Assembly (NCBI GenBank): GCA_030388725.1
Contig: CP128857.1
Span: 2,666,001-2,730,000, forward strand
DNA: 64,000 nt
Reading direction: 5' to 3'
DNA from: Prodigiosinella aquatilis
Lineage (GTDB): Bacteria; Pseudomonadota; Gammaproteobacteria; Enterobacterales; Enterobacteriaceae
Shown here: piece after piece, positions 26,510 to 35,932 of the stretch
Numbering within the stretch: position 1 is the first letter of the stretch
Layout: every line of letters starts with the position of its first letter
Notes under the pieces: model-generated
Told to the model about the DNA's origin: nothing
What the model saw: only the letters and a program-made list of their open reading frames with translations
The model's database searches: none
Made by a program: the position numbers and the translations under genes

Positions 26510-27700
26510 ATGTTTGAGAATATCTCTGCTGCACCCGCCGACCCAATTCTTGGCTTGACCGATCTTTTCCGCGCTGATGAGCGTCCACATAAAATCAATC
26601 TGGGTATTGGTGTTTATAAAGACGAAACCGGTAAAACGCCGGTTCTGACCAGTGTTAAAAAAGCAGAACAGTTTTTACTGGAAAACGAAACCACCAAAAA
26701 CTATCTGGGTATTGATGGCCTGCCTGAGTTTGCCCGTTGCACGCAGGCATTGTTATTCGGTGAACAGAGCGACATTATAGCCAATAAACGCGCACGCACC
26801 GCGCAAACTCCAGGCGGCACGGGTGGTTTACGAGTAGCCGCTGACTTCATCGCCAACAAAACCAGTGCCAAGCGTATCTGGGTAAGTAATCCTAGCTGGC
26901 CTAACCATAAAAATGTCTTTTCAGCCGCAGGTCTGGAGGTCTGTGATTACACCTACTATGATGCAGCCCATCACACACTTGACTTTGAAGGCATGCTCAG
27001 CAGCCTGAATGCAGCTCAGGCTGGCGATGTGGTGTTGTTCCATGGCTGCTGCCATAATCCCACCGGCATCGACCCTACCCCGGAACAGTGGGCTACATTA
27101 GCCAATTTAGCATTAGAGAAAGGCTGGTTACCGCTGTTTGATTTTGCCTATCAGGGTTTTGCAAAAGGTCTGAATGAGGATGCACAAGGTTTGCGTGCTT
27201 TTGCGGCCAAACATCAAGAACTGATTATTGCCAGTTCATACTCCAAGAATTTTGGCCTGTATAATGAACGTGTCGGTGCCTGTACGTTTGTTGCTGCTGA
27301 TTCTGCCACAGCCGACACTGCGTTCAGTCAAGTAAAAGCCACTATTCGCGCCAACTATTCCAACCCACCAGCTCACGGTGCCGCAATCGTAGCAACCATT
27401 CTGTCAAATGACGTGCTGCGCGCCATCTGGGAGCAGGAGCTGACCGCCATGCGAGAACGCATTCAGCGGATGCGCCAACTGTTTGTTAGCACCCTGCAGG
27501 AAAAAGGCGCGCAACAAGACTTTTCCTTTATTATCAAGCAAAATGGGATGTTCTCTTTCAGCGGGCTTAATAAAGACCAGGTACTACGTCTGCGCAGTGA
27601 ATTTGGCGTATATGCCGTGAATTCTGGCCGTATCAACGTTGCTGGGATGACACCGGAGAATATGTCTCCGTTGTGTGAAGCCATTGTTGCTGTACTCTGA
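26510..27700 (+). CDS. aspC: Aspartate aminotransferase
   Basis: PLP-dependent class I aminotransferase that interconverts aspartate and 2-oxoglutarate with oxaloacetate and glutamate. The 396 residues match E. coli AspC. Visible features are ADPILGLTDLFRADERP at the start, TPGGTGGLRVAADF, FHGCCHNPTGIDPT, the PLP lysine in SSYSKNFGLYNERVGA near residue 246, and the substrate-binding arginine in SGRINVAGMTP near 374. I set the start at ATG 26510 (MFENISAAPADP) by alignment; the open frame extends 34 codons upstream without a good ribosome site, and the site at 26510 is itself weak (TGGA). Confidence 0.96.
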   Translation: MFENISAAPADPILGLTDLFRADERPHKINLGIGVYKDETGKTPVLTSVKKAEQFLLENETTKNYLGIDGLPEFARCTQALLFGEQSDIIANKRARTAQTPGGTGGLRVAADFIANKTSAKRIWVSNPSWPNHKNVFSAAGLEVCDYTYYDAAHHTLDFEGMLSSLNAAQAGDVVLFHGCCHNPTGIDPTPEQWATLANLALEKGWLPLFDFAYQGFAKGLNEDAQGLRAFAAKHQELIIASSYSKNFGLYNERVGACTFVAADSATADTAFSQVKATIRANYSNPPAHGAAIVATILSNDVLRAIWEQELTAMRERIQRMRQLFVSTLQEKGAQQDFSFIIKQNGMFSFSGLNKDQVLRLRSEFGVYAVNSGRINVAGMTPENMSPLCEAIVAVL

Positions 27701-27708
27701 TATCAGCG

Positions 27709-27746
27709 CAACAAACCCGCTATCGTGACAACTAGCGGGTTTGTTG
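27709..27746 (+). terminator. Terminator between convergent aspC and gloC
   Basis: CAACAAACCCGCTA and TAGCGGGTTTGTTG form a 14-base-pair stem with a ten-base loop nine bases after the aspC stop. The T residues lie within the stem, as is common for bidirectional terminators. Confidence 0.7.
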
Positions 27747-27902
27747 TGACAGCTAAAATGATATTAATGCTGATAAGACAGGTAGTTAATGTGTTCAGCG
27801 TTTGGAGGCAAATCCTGCTACGACCATATCGTTTTGATGATTAGCCTTCACTCTGGCAATAATGATCTTATCTGATCTATCTTGGTAACGACTAATTGCA
27901 GA

Positions 27903-28550
27903 TTAACCGAACGTAGTATCATTACGGACAAACGGGTTAGTTTTCCGCTCTTCACCAAACGTCGACATTGGGCCATGTCCCGGGATAAAAGCGACATCAT
28001 CACCCAATGGGAAAAGTTTATTACGGATAGAGGCAATCAATACCTCATGGTCACCCTGAGGAAAATCGCTACGTCCGACACCACCGCTGAAAATCACATC
28101 ACCAACCAATGCCAATCGCGATGCTGCGTCGAAAAAGACGATATGCCCTGGTGTATGGCCGGGACAATGCAATACCGATAACAAAATCGTCCCTACTGTC
28201 ACCGAATCACCTTCGTCAAGCCAACGGGAAGGTGTTAATGCCGGACAGTCTTCCAGCCCAAACATGCGGCTTTGCGCTGGCAACCCATTCAGCCAGAACG
28301 CATCTTCACGTTGTGGGCCTAAAATAGGTACCTGATAATGCTCAGCCAATGATGCAGCCGCGCCAACATGATCGAGATGCCCATGCGTCAAGAGAATCTG
28401 CTTAACGGTAACGCCAGCCCGTGTTACGGCTTGCGCTATTTTTTCCTTCTCACCACCGGGATCAACAATAGCGGCTTCTTTGGTTTCTTCACACCACAAT
28501 AAAGTGCAATTCTGGCTAAACGCCGTAACAGGAATAATCTGGTATTTCAT
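27903..28550 (-). CDS. gloC: Hydroxyacylglutathione hydrolase GloC (YcbL)
   Basis: Type II glyoxalase of the metallo-beta-lactamase fold; hydrolyses S-lactoylglutathione to lactate and glutathione. The 215-residue protein carries the metal-binding THGHLDHVG near residue 56, HCPGHTPGH near 130, the bridging aspartate in LVGDVIFSGGVGR, and the final histidine in FIPGHGP. The short form without the C-terminal glutathione-binding domain of GloB is typical of YcbL. It follows mepK at 68 bases and converges with aspC, the same order as in E. coli. Confidence 0.94.
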   Translation of the reverse strand: MKYQIIPVTAFSQNCTLLWCEETKEAAIVDPGGEKEKIAQAVTRAGVTVKQILLTHGHLDHVGAAASLAEHYQVPILGPQREDAFWLNGLPAQSRMFGLEDCPALTPSRWLDEGDSVTVGTILLSVLHCPGHTPGHIVFFDAASRLALVGDVIFSGGVGRSDFPQGDHEVLIASIRNKLFPLGDDVAFIPGHGPMSTFGEERKTNPFVRNDTTFG

Positions 28551-28618
28551 ACAGTTCCGTTTTTACCCCACTATCCCATGACATGCTATATCCACCCATG
28601 TCATGTAGTTATTATGCT

Positions 28619-29167
28619 TTACCAGGTACGAACCGCTCCGGTATCAATGTGCACAAAATTACTTTTCGGGTAATACCCTACACCGCCAGCACGCATTTTC
28701 AGAGCAGCTTTGTGAATAGTAGCCAATTGCACACCTTCAATATGGAAATCCATCGCTTTACCTTGTGTGTGATAACTGTGCTTAGCAACCCCTCGACTGT
28801 GAGATCGTAAATTCTCATTAGTACGATAAGTACGATAACCGGAGATAAGCTGTACTGGTTTATTGGTACCCAACATAACCTGTAACCGATATAGTTGATC
28901 GAACAGGTTGGGATCGATGGTTTTCACCTTATTCGCCCGATAATCGCGAAAGAAATGGTTTAAGCGTGACAACTCTTCTTTATTGTACCGGTGTCCGTCA
29001 AAAAACTCGACTTTAAGATGTTCACCCGTATGAAGGTTATTCAACATCAGAATGCGGGGTCTGGACGTAGAAAAGGAGGCAAAAGACCGACCTGGAAGCA
29101 GGGCTAATCCCAACGCCGCACTCCCAAGTGCCAGCCATTTACGACGATGATTGTCAATATGTTCCAT
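28619..29167 (-). CDS. mepK: Murein endopeptidase MepK (YcbK)
   Basis: Zinc-dependent peptidoglycan hydrolase of the DUF882 (peptidase M15-like) family. The E. coli enzyme cuts D,D- and L,D-crosslinks to let the sacculus grow. At 182 residues, with an N-terminal twin-arginine-type signal (NHRRKWLALGSAALGLALLP), it is probably exported by Tat. The catalytic region shows SGYRTYRTNENLRSHSRGVA, then the zinc ligands in SYHTQGKAMDFH near residue 135 and FVHIDTG near 172. It lies between ldtD, which makes 3-3 crosslinks, and gloC, as in E. coli. Confidence 0.94.
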   Translation of the reverse strand: MEHIDNHRRKWLALGSAALGLALLPGRSFASFSTSRPRILMLNNLHTGEHLKVEFFDGHRYNKEELSRLNHFFRDYRANKVKTIDPNLFDQLYRLQVMLGTNKPVQLISGYRTYRTNENLRSHSRGVAKHSYHTQGKAMDFHIEGVQLATIHKAALKMRAGGVGYYPKSNFVHIDTGAVRTW

Positions 29168-29361
29168 AAAGCAGTATTACCCTGGCTAAAAATGGCTAAA
29201 AAAAAATCGGTGTAATGGTACAAAAAATGCGCCATCCGAACCTTAACTGCCGATGAAAAGTGAGTCAACCTGCTTTACATGAGAGGTTGCCGAGGATCCT
29301 AATGATTTATCGCTCACCGCCATAGCCGTAAAAAACGGGCAATATCTGATATTACCGCTAG

Positions 29362-31062
29362 TTATTGCAAGAATGACCCGACGTTTGGCAAGGCCTGAGC
29401 ATTGCTTCTCACCATGCCATCATAATTGTAAATATCTGTACGAAATTGAGGCTTACCATTATCGGCTACCCAGGCGGTCAAATAATAGAGATTAACCGGT
29501 ATGCGTTGACGGATCGGGACGTAGATGGTGTTCCCCCGATCAAGTGTTGAAGAGATTCTGGCATTATTCCAACCGGCATCCTGTAACAGCAGGACAGCCA
29601 GTTCAGAGGCTTTATTGATCCGGACACAGCCTGAACTCAGCGCCCGAATATCCTTCTGGAACAGGTTATGATTCGGTGTATCATGCAGATAAATCGCATC
29701 TGAATTCGGCATATTAAACTTATAGCGTCCCAGGGAATTCTTCGCCCCTGGGGATTGGCGCAGCCGATAGGGAAAATTCATTGCCGACACCAACGGCCAG
29801 TCGATCATGCTTGGATCGATGATCTGGGCGTCTCGTCCCCAGTCAGAAAGTACGACATAATCATGGCGTTGCAGATAGCCCGGGTCCTGAATCACTTTGG
29901 GAATAATATCTTGGCGCACTAGCTTTGTCGGAACATTCCACGGTGGATTCATCACCACATCATTTAGCAAACTGCTCATCTGCGGCGTTTTCCGCTTCGG
30001 CTGCCCGACAATCACCCGTGACGACAGAACTTCAGCTCCATTATGATAATAGATGAGAGAATAATTGGGGATATTCACCATGATACCCGTGTTGACATTA
30101 TCCGGGACCAGACGCAAACGTTGAATATTTAGTGCCAACAGCCTTGCTCGCATCTGGGATGAAACGTTAAGCCAGTCACGTGTACGTCTACCAATCACAC
30201 CATCCTCTTGCAACCCTTGCCACTGCTGAAAACGCTTCACTGCCTCAACCAATTCTCCATCATAAACATTAACGGACGGCTGAACGTTGGAAGAGGACTC
30301 GTCGTGCGATATTGAGGATGTTACAGAGGTCAACATCCCGGTACGCTGTAATATTTCTCGCAGCGCGGGCAAATCAGTACTGTAATCGCCAGGTCGCAAT
30401 GTACCCGACAGGACCAGTTTCGGCCACGGGCGATTATCCAATAACATATTTTTCAATGCCTGATGCATTTTAGCGTATTGCGAGTGATGCGGTATTAATG
30501 TGGCAATATAAACGGCCTCGCTGCCTGCCGAGATAGCCTGCTGCCACTGATTTATCATTACTGCCGGCGGCATTGCCAACGGATAAGAAACCTTACTGTA
30601 AAGCCAGTCATTACCTTTTTTTTCAACGCCAGACACAAACTGCATGTATCCCAACATGGCATCGGAAAGGACAACATCACGTGCAAACCCGGTGAGCCTG
30701 GCATCGGTCAGCCATCTAACCCAAGTAGTAAATTGCGGTTGTACACCGGAAAGAGCGACTTCGGCCAATTGCTGCTGAAACTCTCGAACCGCTCGATGAT
30801 CAGACCACATAGGTTGCATAGCGTGACGGGTATAAAGCGTTGTCAATTCAGACAAATAGTGAGGTGAAATATTCGCCGGAAGTGCTGACATTAACGCCAT
30901 CCGCCTTGCCTGCGAAGAAATATCGACTGATATCGCGGTTCTCCCGATGGTCGTAGTCGGTGATACCGCTTGAACTATAAATGGATAAAACACACTTCCC
31001 AACAATAACGCGCCAATAGCACTACAAAACAGCCTCTGCGTTTTCTGCCTCGTCAACAACAT
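29362..31062 (-). CDS. ldtD: L,D-transpeptidase LdtD (YcbB)
   Basis: Periplasmic enzyme that makes meso-DAP to meso-DAP (3-3) crosslinks in peptidoglycan. The 566-residue protein has an N-terminal signal or anchor segment (LFCSAIGALLLGSVFYPFIV), a scaffold domain, a peptidoglycan-binding domain (VKRFQQWQGLQEDGVIGRRT) and the YkuD catalytic domain with HDTPNHNLF and the nucleophile in SSGCVRINKASEL near residue 505. I chose ATG 31062, preceded by AGGGGATATGGG and matching the E. coli MLL start; two ATG codons further upstream (31080, 31104) are less well placed. In E. coli mukB precedes ldtD; here the neighbourhood changes upstream. Confidence 0.93.
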   Translation of the reverse strand: MLLTRQKTQRLFCSAIGALLLGSVFYPFIVQAVSPTTTIGRTAISVDISSQARRMALMSALPANISPHYLSELTTLYTRHAMQPMWSDHRAVREFQQQLAEVALSGVQPQFTTWVRWLTDARLTGFARDVVLSDAMLGYMQFVSGVEKKGNDWLYSKVSYPLAMPPAVMINQWQQAISAGSEAVYIATLIPHHSQYAKMHQALKNMLLDNRPWPKLVLSGTLRPGDYSTDLPALREILQRTGMLTSVTSSISHDESSSNVQPSVNVYDGELVEAVKRFQQWQGLQEDGVIGRRTRDWLNVSSQMRARLLALNIQRLRLVPDNVNTGIMVNIPNYSLIYYHNGAEVLSSRVIVGQPKRKTPQMSSLLNDVVMNPPWNVPTKLVRQDIIPKVIQDPGYLQRHDYVVLSDWGRDAQIIDPSMIDWPLVSAMNFPYRLRQSPGAKNSLGRYKFNMPNSDAIYLHDTPNHNLFQKDIRALSSGCVRINKASELAVLLLQDAGWNNARISSTLDRGNTIYVPIRQRIPVNLYYLTAWVADNGKPQFRTDIYNYDGMVRSNAQALPNVGSFLQ

Positions 31063-31104
31063 CCCATATCCCCTGTTCATTACCCACCATACTTTCCAGG
31101 ACAA

Positions 31105-31498
31105 ACCTTGCTACCCATAGAAATAAAATAACCAACTTCCAATATCGCAAAAAGTGTCCACGTTGATGGTGACAATATTTTCATCGCATAAAGCGGATAT
31201 GGCTGGTCACCCACGCATTTGAAGAAACGCCCCCTGCCTTACTCGCTAGTATATAAACAGAAAATGTATTTTGCTTTATAGTTGACAGACTTATTTAATA
31301 CTGAGTCCCTATTCACTGATTATCCGATAGCGTTTCACGATGCCATCATAAGAAACGGGAGACAAATAAATGTCGAGCCTGATAGATGGCTATTCATTTG
31401 TGTCATAAATAACCATCACACAATAGCGTGTTTTTAACATTAGCGATATGCAGGAACTTCTCTATCATCCAGGAAAAAGAGTAACAGCCAGCTACCTT
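31105..31498. other. Intergenic region between ldtD and selO
   Basis: About 395 bases with no recognisable gene. It joins a block that is at 21 min in E. coli with one at 38 min. I see no insertion sequence, repeat or tRNA at the junction, only AT-rich sequence and short open frames without support. Confidence 0.55.
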
Positions 31499-32950
31499 TT
31501 AGCTGGAACAGGATATGGCAAGATGTTTACCCCACTCTGGGGGTAACGCCGCCAGATCGTTCATTTCCGGCTGTTCCTGATAAGGGTGACTCAATGCCTG
31601 GTGTAATCGTGCCAAAACGCTGACATCATCCTGTTGCGCACGTTCAATAGCCTGCTGCGCCAGATAATTTCGCAGAACATACTTAGGATTAACAGACATC
31701 ATTACCTGTTGTCGGTGGCTATCGTCATAATCTTCTATCATCAGACGTCTCCGGTATGTATTAAACCATTGATCAAAAACAGGCCGGTCGATAAATTCAT
31801 CCCGTAATGGAGATTGAACACTTTGCTGTTCCGTTGCCGATAACAGTCGGAATGTTCGGGTGTAGTCTGCCTTTTCCCGCTGCATTAACCGCAGTAACCC
31901 TACCAGAATGTCATTATCTTCCGCCTGCGCGGTGAACAAGCCAAGCTTTGCCCGCATCCGTTCCCCAAAAGCCTGCATTAAAACGGGCTCATAACGTTCG
32001 AGAGCTCGCTGTAGCGTTTCAACCGGTATCAGTTCTGATAGTGACTGAGCCAAACGATGCAGATTCCACAATGCAACAGCCGGTTGGTTATCAAATGCAT
32101 AACGTCCTTGGTAATCTGAATGATTACAGACATAACCAGGGTTATATTCATCCATGAACCCATAGGGCCCATAGTCAATAGTAATACCGAGGATCGACAT
32201 ATTATCGGTATTCATAACACCATGCGCGAATCCCACCGTCTGCCACTGAGCAATAAGCCGCGCCGTACGTTCTACCACATCAGTAAACCACAGTTGGTAA
32301 CGATCATTTTCCTGTTGCCACAGTGGCCAGTGGCGGCTTATCACATAATCAACCAACTGCCGTACTTTTTCCGGCTCACGTTGATAATAGAAATGTTCAA
32401 AATGACCGAAACGCACGTGACTTTCTGCCACCCGCAATAACATTCCACCTTGTTCTTCCTGCTCGCGCTGGACAAGCTGATCACTGGTAACAATCGTCAA
32501 TGCACGCGTTGTGGGTATCCCCAAATAATGCAAGGACTCTGAAGCGAGAAACTCCCGTACCACCGAGCGCAACACTGCTCGGCCATCGCCCATACGAGAA
32601 TAAGGCGTCAGGCCAGCACCTTTCAAATGCCAGTCAAGGCAACGGCCATCGTCGAGCTGCTGTTCACCCAGTAAAATACCACGACCATCACCCAGTTGCC
32701 CTGCCCAGGCACCGAATTGGTGACCACTGTAGACCTGGGCCAACGGCATCATTCCCGGTAGCTGATGTTCTCCGCACCAGACCTTACTGTTTTCTCCACA
32801 GAACCATTCGGGAGACAAACCAAGCTCATTAGCCAGTGCTTCACTGTGATAAATCAAGCGGGCGCCCCGCAGAGGCGTTGGTGTCAATTCAGTATAAAAC
32901 CCGGGTAATTGGCGATGATAATGGTTATTGAACTGAGGGTGATTCGGCAT
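31499..32950 (-). CDS. selO: Protein adenylyltransferase SelO (YdiU)
   Basis: Pseudokinase-fold enzyme that transfers AMP from ATP to Ser, Thr or Tyr of target proteins, linked to redox stress responses. The 483 residues fit the bacterial family. Visible motifs are YSGHQFGAWAGQLGDGR, LKGAGLTPYSRMGDGRAVLRS, FAHGVMNTDNMSILG and IDYGPYGFMDEYNPG, the last three forming the inverted nucleotide site. It ends CSS, as in other bacterial SelO proteins with cysteine where eukaryotes carry selenocysteine. In E. coli its neighbour ydiV follows as it does here. Confidence 0.95.
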   Translation of the reverse strand: MPNHPQFNNHYHRQLPGFYTELTPTPLRGARLIYHSEALANELGLSPEWFCGENSKVWCGEHQLPGMMPLAQVYSGHQFGAWAGQLGDGRGILLGEQQLDDGRCLDWHLKGAGLTPYSRMGDGRAVLRSVVREFLASESLHYLGIPTTRALTIVTSDQLVQREQEEQGGMLLRVAESHVRFGHFEHFYYQREPEKVRQLVDYVISRHWPLWQQENDRYQLWFTDVVERTARLIAQWQTVGFAHGVMNTDNMSILGITIDYGPYGFMDEYNPGYVCNHSDYQGRYAFDNQPAVALWNLHRLAQSLSELIPVETLQRALERYEPVLMQAFGERMRAKLGLFTAQAEDNDILVGLLRLMQREKADYTRTFRLLSATEQQSVQSPLRDEFIDRPVFDQWFNTYRRRLMIEDYDDSHRQQVMMSVNPKYVLRNYLAQQAIERAQQDDVSVLARLHQALSHPYQEQPEMNDLAALPPEWGKHLAISCSS

Positions 32951-33186
32951 AATTTCCCCTGACCGTAAAACGGTTTACACACGTTGATGATAGGGGAAAC
33001 ATAGTGTGAGGTGTTCCTTACATCATAGATACTTCACACCATGATCACTCCAGGTATCTCAGTTCATCAACTGAGTCATATGGTTATTACCGAGAGTGTA
33101 AAACTACGCGGGGGAAATTAACACTGATTAACAATAGGGATATTGCCATAAATACTATGGTGCAAATGAAATAAGGCAACCCGCAA

Positions 33187-33921
33187 CTACCCATAGCAAA
33201 CGGAAGGCAGTAGCTGATTCTCCAGTTGCTCCAATGGTACGGCGGGCCACAAGTTACCCTGTACCGCATTAATATCCAGGCTGTAAGCCTTTTCCAGATA
33301 ATCTGTATTATCAATGCCTTTGGCAACCACAGTTAATGAGTGGCAATGTTTTTTCATAACATGCAATAAAGGATTCATCATAGAAACAGAAACCGGACGG
33401 GATAATAATTTCCAGACGAAATTAGGATTCAATTTCACATTATGCATCAGCCCATCATAAAGTGGTTTCAAATTGCTTTGACCTGAACCAAAATTATCCA
33501 ACCACAAATCAAAGGATGCGCTTAATTCAGAGATACTCCGACTCTCTTTACCCTGAGATAAGTTAGGGAAAGTCTCATTAATTTCAAGTTGTACAAATGA
33601 AAGCGCTTGTAATTCATTCCTGATCTGCTCATTTCCGGACAGAAATTCCGACAGACCATAGTCTATTTTTAATAGTAAAAGAATTTGATTATCCTTAAAC
33701 CAATCTGATTTACTTTTAATAATCGACAACTGTTCTGTTAACAGTGCTTCTTTCTGCTTCCAGTTCAGCATTCCCATCAGGATCTCCTGTGGTATAGCCA
33801 GGTTACCCGATACGCTATGAAAACGACCTATCATTTCTACTGCGTATAATTTTGACGCTAAGCTATAAATAGGAGAAAAAAGATACTTGCTGATATAATC
33901 AATCTCAAGCCGGATACGCAT
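33187..33921 (-). CDS. ydiV: YdiV/RflP-like degenerate EAL protein
   Basis: A 244-residue EAL-fold protein. The N-terminus MRIRLEIDYISKYLF aligns position by position with E. coli YdiV, which is why I place the start at 33921 rather than the in-frame ATG at 33978. The EAL triad is replaced by VEMIG, and DDFGTG by LDNFGSG, so c-di-GMP hydrolysis is unlikely. The conserved LWPAVP near the C-terminus is shared with YdiV. E. coli YdiV binds FlhD and delivers FlhDC to ClpXP, blocking flagellar genes in poor nutrients. It neighbours selO and lies near nlpC, as in E. coli. Confidence 0.88.
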   Translation of the reverse strand: MRIRLEIDYISKYLFSPIYSLASKLYAVEMIGRFHSVSGNLAIPQEILMGMLNWKQKEALLTEQLSIIKSKSDWFKDNQILLLLKIDYGLSEFLSGNEQIRNELQALSFVQLEINETFPNLSQGKESRSISELSASFDLWLDNFGSGQSNLKPLYDGLMHNVKLNPNFVWKLLSRPVSVSMMNPLLHVMKKHCHSLTVVAKGIDNTDYLEKAYSLDINAVQGNLWPAVPLEQLENQLLPSVCYG

Positions 33922-34139
33922 AGTGTCATAGCCAAAAGTTAAGTGAAACCTGTCAACACAGGCAGACTTAATTAACATTAAGCCTAGTCCGATTCGCTAA
34001 AACCACTCCTATATAAATTTAAAGATTATTAACCATATCATTCTTTTAGAAAAAGATATCGTTCCATCGCCTGCCGTATTAAAGGCGAAAAGACATTATT
34101 AATAACCTTGCTCCTTCTTCGGCGAATACCCATTTTACG

Positions 34140-34199
34140 AAAAAAAAAAAATCACTAATAATTTATAGTTCAATTTTAAAATAACACAATTTTTTTTTT
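34140..34199. other. Paired homopolymer runs between lplA and ydiV
   Basis: A run of 12 A (34140-34151) and a run of 10 T (34190-34199) stand 38 bases apart and could pair. On the minus strand, the direction of lplA and ydiV, the transcript would read A10, then T12, which may act as a terminator for lplA or a promoter-proximal element for ydiV. The runs are slippage-prone. Confidence 0.45.
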
Positions 34200-34237
34200 C
34201 GATTATCTGACAAAATGCCTATAACCATTTCTATTTC

Positions 34238-35254
34238 TTAACGAATACTTTCACTTAGCCAGTCAATTAACTGAACAACTTCACTCTGATGCTGCGGGTA
34301 TTGTAATTCCATTTGTCTACCGATTTTTGTTAGTTCATCAGGACGATATGCCTTCCCCTTTAATCTATCGGCCAGTGTTTCCAGTGGTTCAGGATTAAGG
34401 CTGTCGGTAAAAAGTTGACAGCGGCTAATGACACCCCGCTCGATGTCAAAATGCAGCTCCACCCCGCCCCACGGGAAACGGGTATCCAGCGAATGGGTAA
34501 AATCCGGGGCTTGACCGAAATTCCATTCCCAACGACTTTGCTTTATGAATTGCGCTTCCAACCCTGGGAGATCGGGTAATGCCGCCGGGGAGATCAACTC
34601 CGGCTCACAACGAACTTGATGGTAACGAAAAAAAGCTTCCGTAATTGCCTGACAAACATTTTCGTGAGTGATATCTGGTAACAATTCCACCAAATTAACA
34701 ATGCGAGAACGAACAGAAGCAATACCTTTTGCTTGCAGTTTCTTTACGTCGGGATTGAGATAATCGGCCAGACGGGAAAGATTGGCATTTAACAATAGCG
34801 TCCCATGATGAAAACCTCGATCACGAGTTTCACGATAAGCCGAACCAGAAATTTTCCGAATCCCCTCAGCCGTTGGCACCACCAGGTCATTGCGCCCGGA
34901 TGCCGTAGCTTCGATTCCCAGCATGACCAGCGCATCCAAAATAATGTGGGTAGACACACGCTTGTCATATTCAGGTTTGCCCGCCATAAAGGTAAAACAG
35001 GTATTCCCTAAATCATGAAAAACCGCCCCACCACCACTGCTGCGCCGCGCCAGTTTGACCCCATCTTCTGCCATACGTCGGGTATTGCACTCTTTCCACG
35101 GATTCTGTGCCCGACCAATCACTACCGTTTCCGCATTACGCCATAGAAACAGGACCCGTTGCGTTGATGGCATTTGCCTGAAAATACACTCTTCCACCGC
35201 CAGGTTAAACCAGGGATCAAACGACGTAGAAAGCAATAAACGCAACGACGACAT
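34238..35254 (-). CDS. lplA: Lipoate-protein ligase A
   Basis: Activates scavenged lipoate with ATP and attaches it to the E2 and GcvH lipoyl domains. The 338-residue length equals E. coli LplA. The catalytic domain has FNLAVEECIFRQMP, RRSSGGGAVFHDLGNTCFTF near residue 70, SGRNDLVV, the lysine motif KISGSAYRE near 133 and HHGTLLLNA; the C-terminal accessory domain includes SWEWNFGQ-like SRWEWNFGQAPDF. The start at 35254 follows GGAGTGGTT. In E. coli lplA lies elsewhere (near serB); here it sits between nlpC and ydiV on the same strand, 39 bases after nlpC. Confidence 0.96.
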   Translation of the reverse strand: MSSLRLLLSTSFDPWFNLAVEECIFRQMPSTQRVLFLWRNAETVVIGRAQNPWKECNTRRMAEDGVKLARRSSGGGAVFHDLGNTCFTFMAGKPEYDKRVSTHIILDALVMLGIEATASGRNDLVVPTAEGIRKISGSAYRETRDRGFHHGTLLLNANLSRLADYLNPDVKKLQAKGIASVRSRIVNLVELLPDITHENVCQAITEAFFRYHQVRCEPELISPAALPDLPGLEAQFIKQSRWEWNFGQAPDFTHSLDTRFPWGGVELHFDIERGVISRCQLFTDSLNPEPLETLADRLKGKAYRPDELTKIGRQMELQYPQHQSEVVQLIDWLSESIR

Positions 35255-35293
35255 AACCACTCCATGCAGAAAAATAACCGACCATAACCACAA

Positions 35294-35767
35294 TCAAATA
35301 CGACGTGCCTGCCAGTAAGCCCGTTGCCAGTACACATTATCGAGAGAAGAACGTATTACGCCTCTGCTGGTAGAAGCGTGAATAAATTGAGCATCAGTGT
35401 CATAAATGCCTACATGCAGCCCGCTACCGCTACTACCGGTTTTGAAAAAAATCAGATCGCCAGGAAGCAGATCATCACGATCAACTGGCGTACCGATCTC
35501 GGTTTGCCCCTCGGTGGAACGCGGTAATATCAGGCCAAAACGATCACGAAATGTCAGATAAACAAAACCAGAGCAATCAATACCTCGGTGATCCAGACCG
35601 CCATACTGGTAAGGCGTTCCCTGCCATTGCGACAACTGATCATCCAGTTGAATCACGACTTCCGCTGAATTACTCAAACGCGCGCTCTGTTGCGACACAT
35701 GGCTGCTACAGCCCACCAGCGCTAAACTTGCCACTAATAGACAATATCTCCAGCGGATCAGGATCAT
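35294..35767 (-). CDS. nlpC: NlpC/P60 family lipoprotein NlpC
   Basis: A 157-residue lipoprotein with a signal peptide and lipobox LVGC at residues 17-20. The NlpC/P60 papain-like domain shows the catalytic cysteine in GIDCSGFVYLTF near residue 65, the histidine in GLHVGIYD near 117 and the third polar residue HAS near 130. Family members cut gamma-D-Glu to meso-DAP bonds in peptidoglycan stems; the exact role of NlpC itself is not settled. It stands downstream of btuD with about 165 bases between them, as in E. coli. Confidence 0.94.
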   Translation of the reverse strand: MILIRWRYCLLVASLALVGCSSHVSQQSARLSNSAEVVIQLDDQLSQWQGTPYQYGGLDHRGIDCSGFVYLTFRDRFGLILPRSTEGQTEIGTPVDRDDLLPGDLIFFKTGSSGSGLHVGIYDTDAQFIHASTSRGVIRSSLDNVYWQRAYWQARRI

Positions 35768-35932
35768 GCGTCTACTCTCATGTCTGTCAAATAGTCGTAA
35801 GGTTTGCCTGCACTAGGTGCCAGAACAAATCGCCTGCTATAACCATAGTTAACTATATCAATTTATTAGCGTTCGTAATGGCAAAGAAACAGATGTTTTT
35901 TTATCGCCTTTATACGCATAAGACTTCCTGAG

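Noticed and set aside
31370..31408. Possible 12-residue leader peptide MSSLIDGYSFVS after GGGAGAC
   Set aside because: It has a fair ribosome site but no downstream gene on that strand and no attenuator; chance cannot be excluded.
34107..34121. CCTTGCTCCTTCTTC, similar to the heptamer unit at 24134
   Set aside because: Only about two units long; too short to be called a related array.
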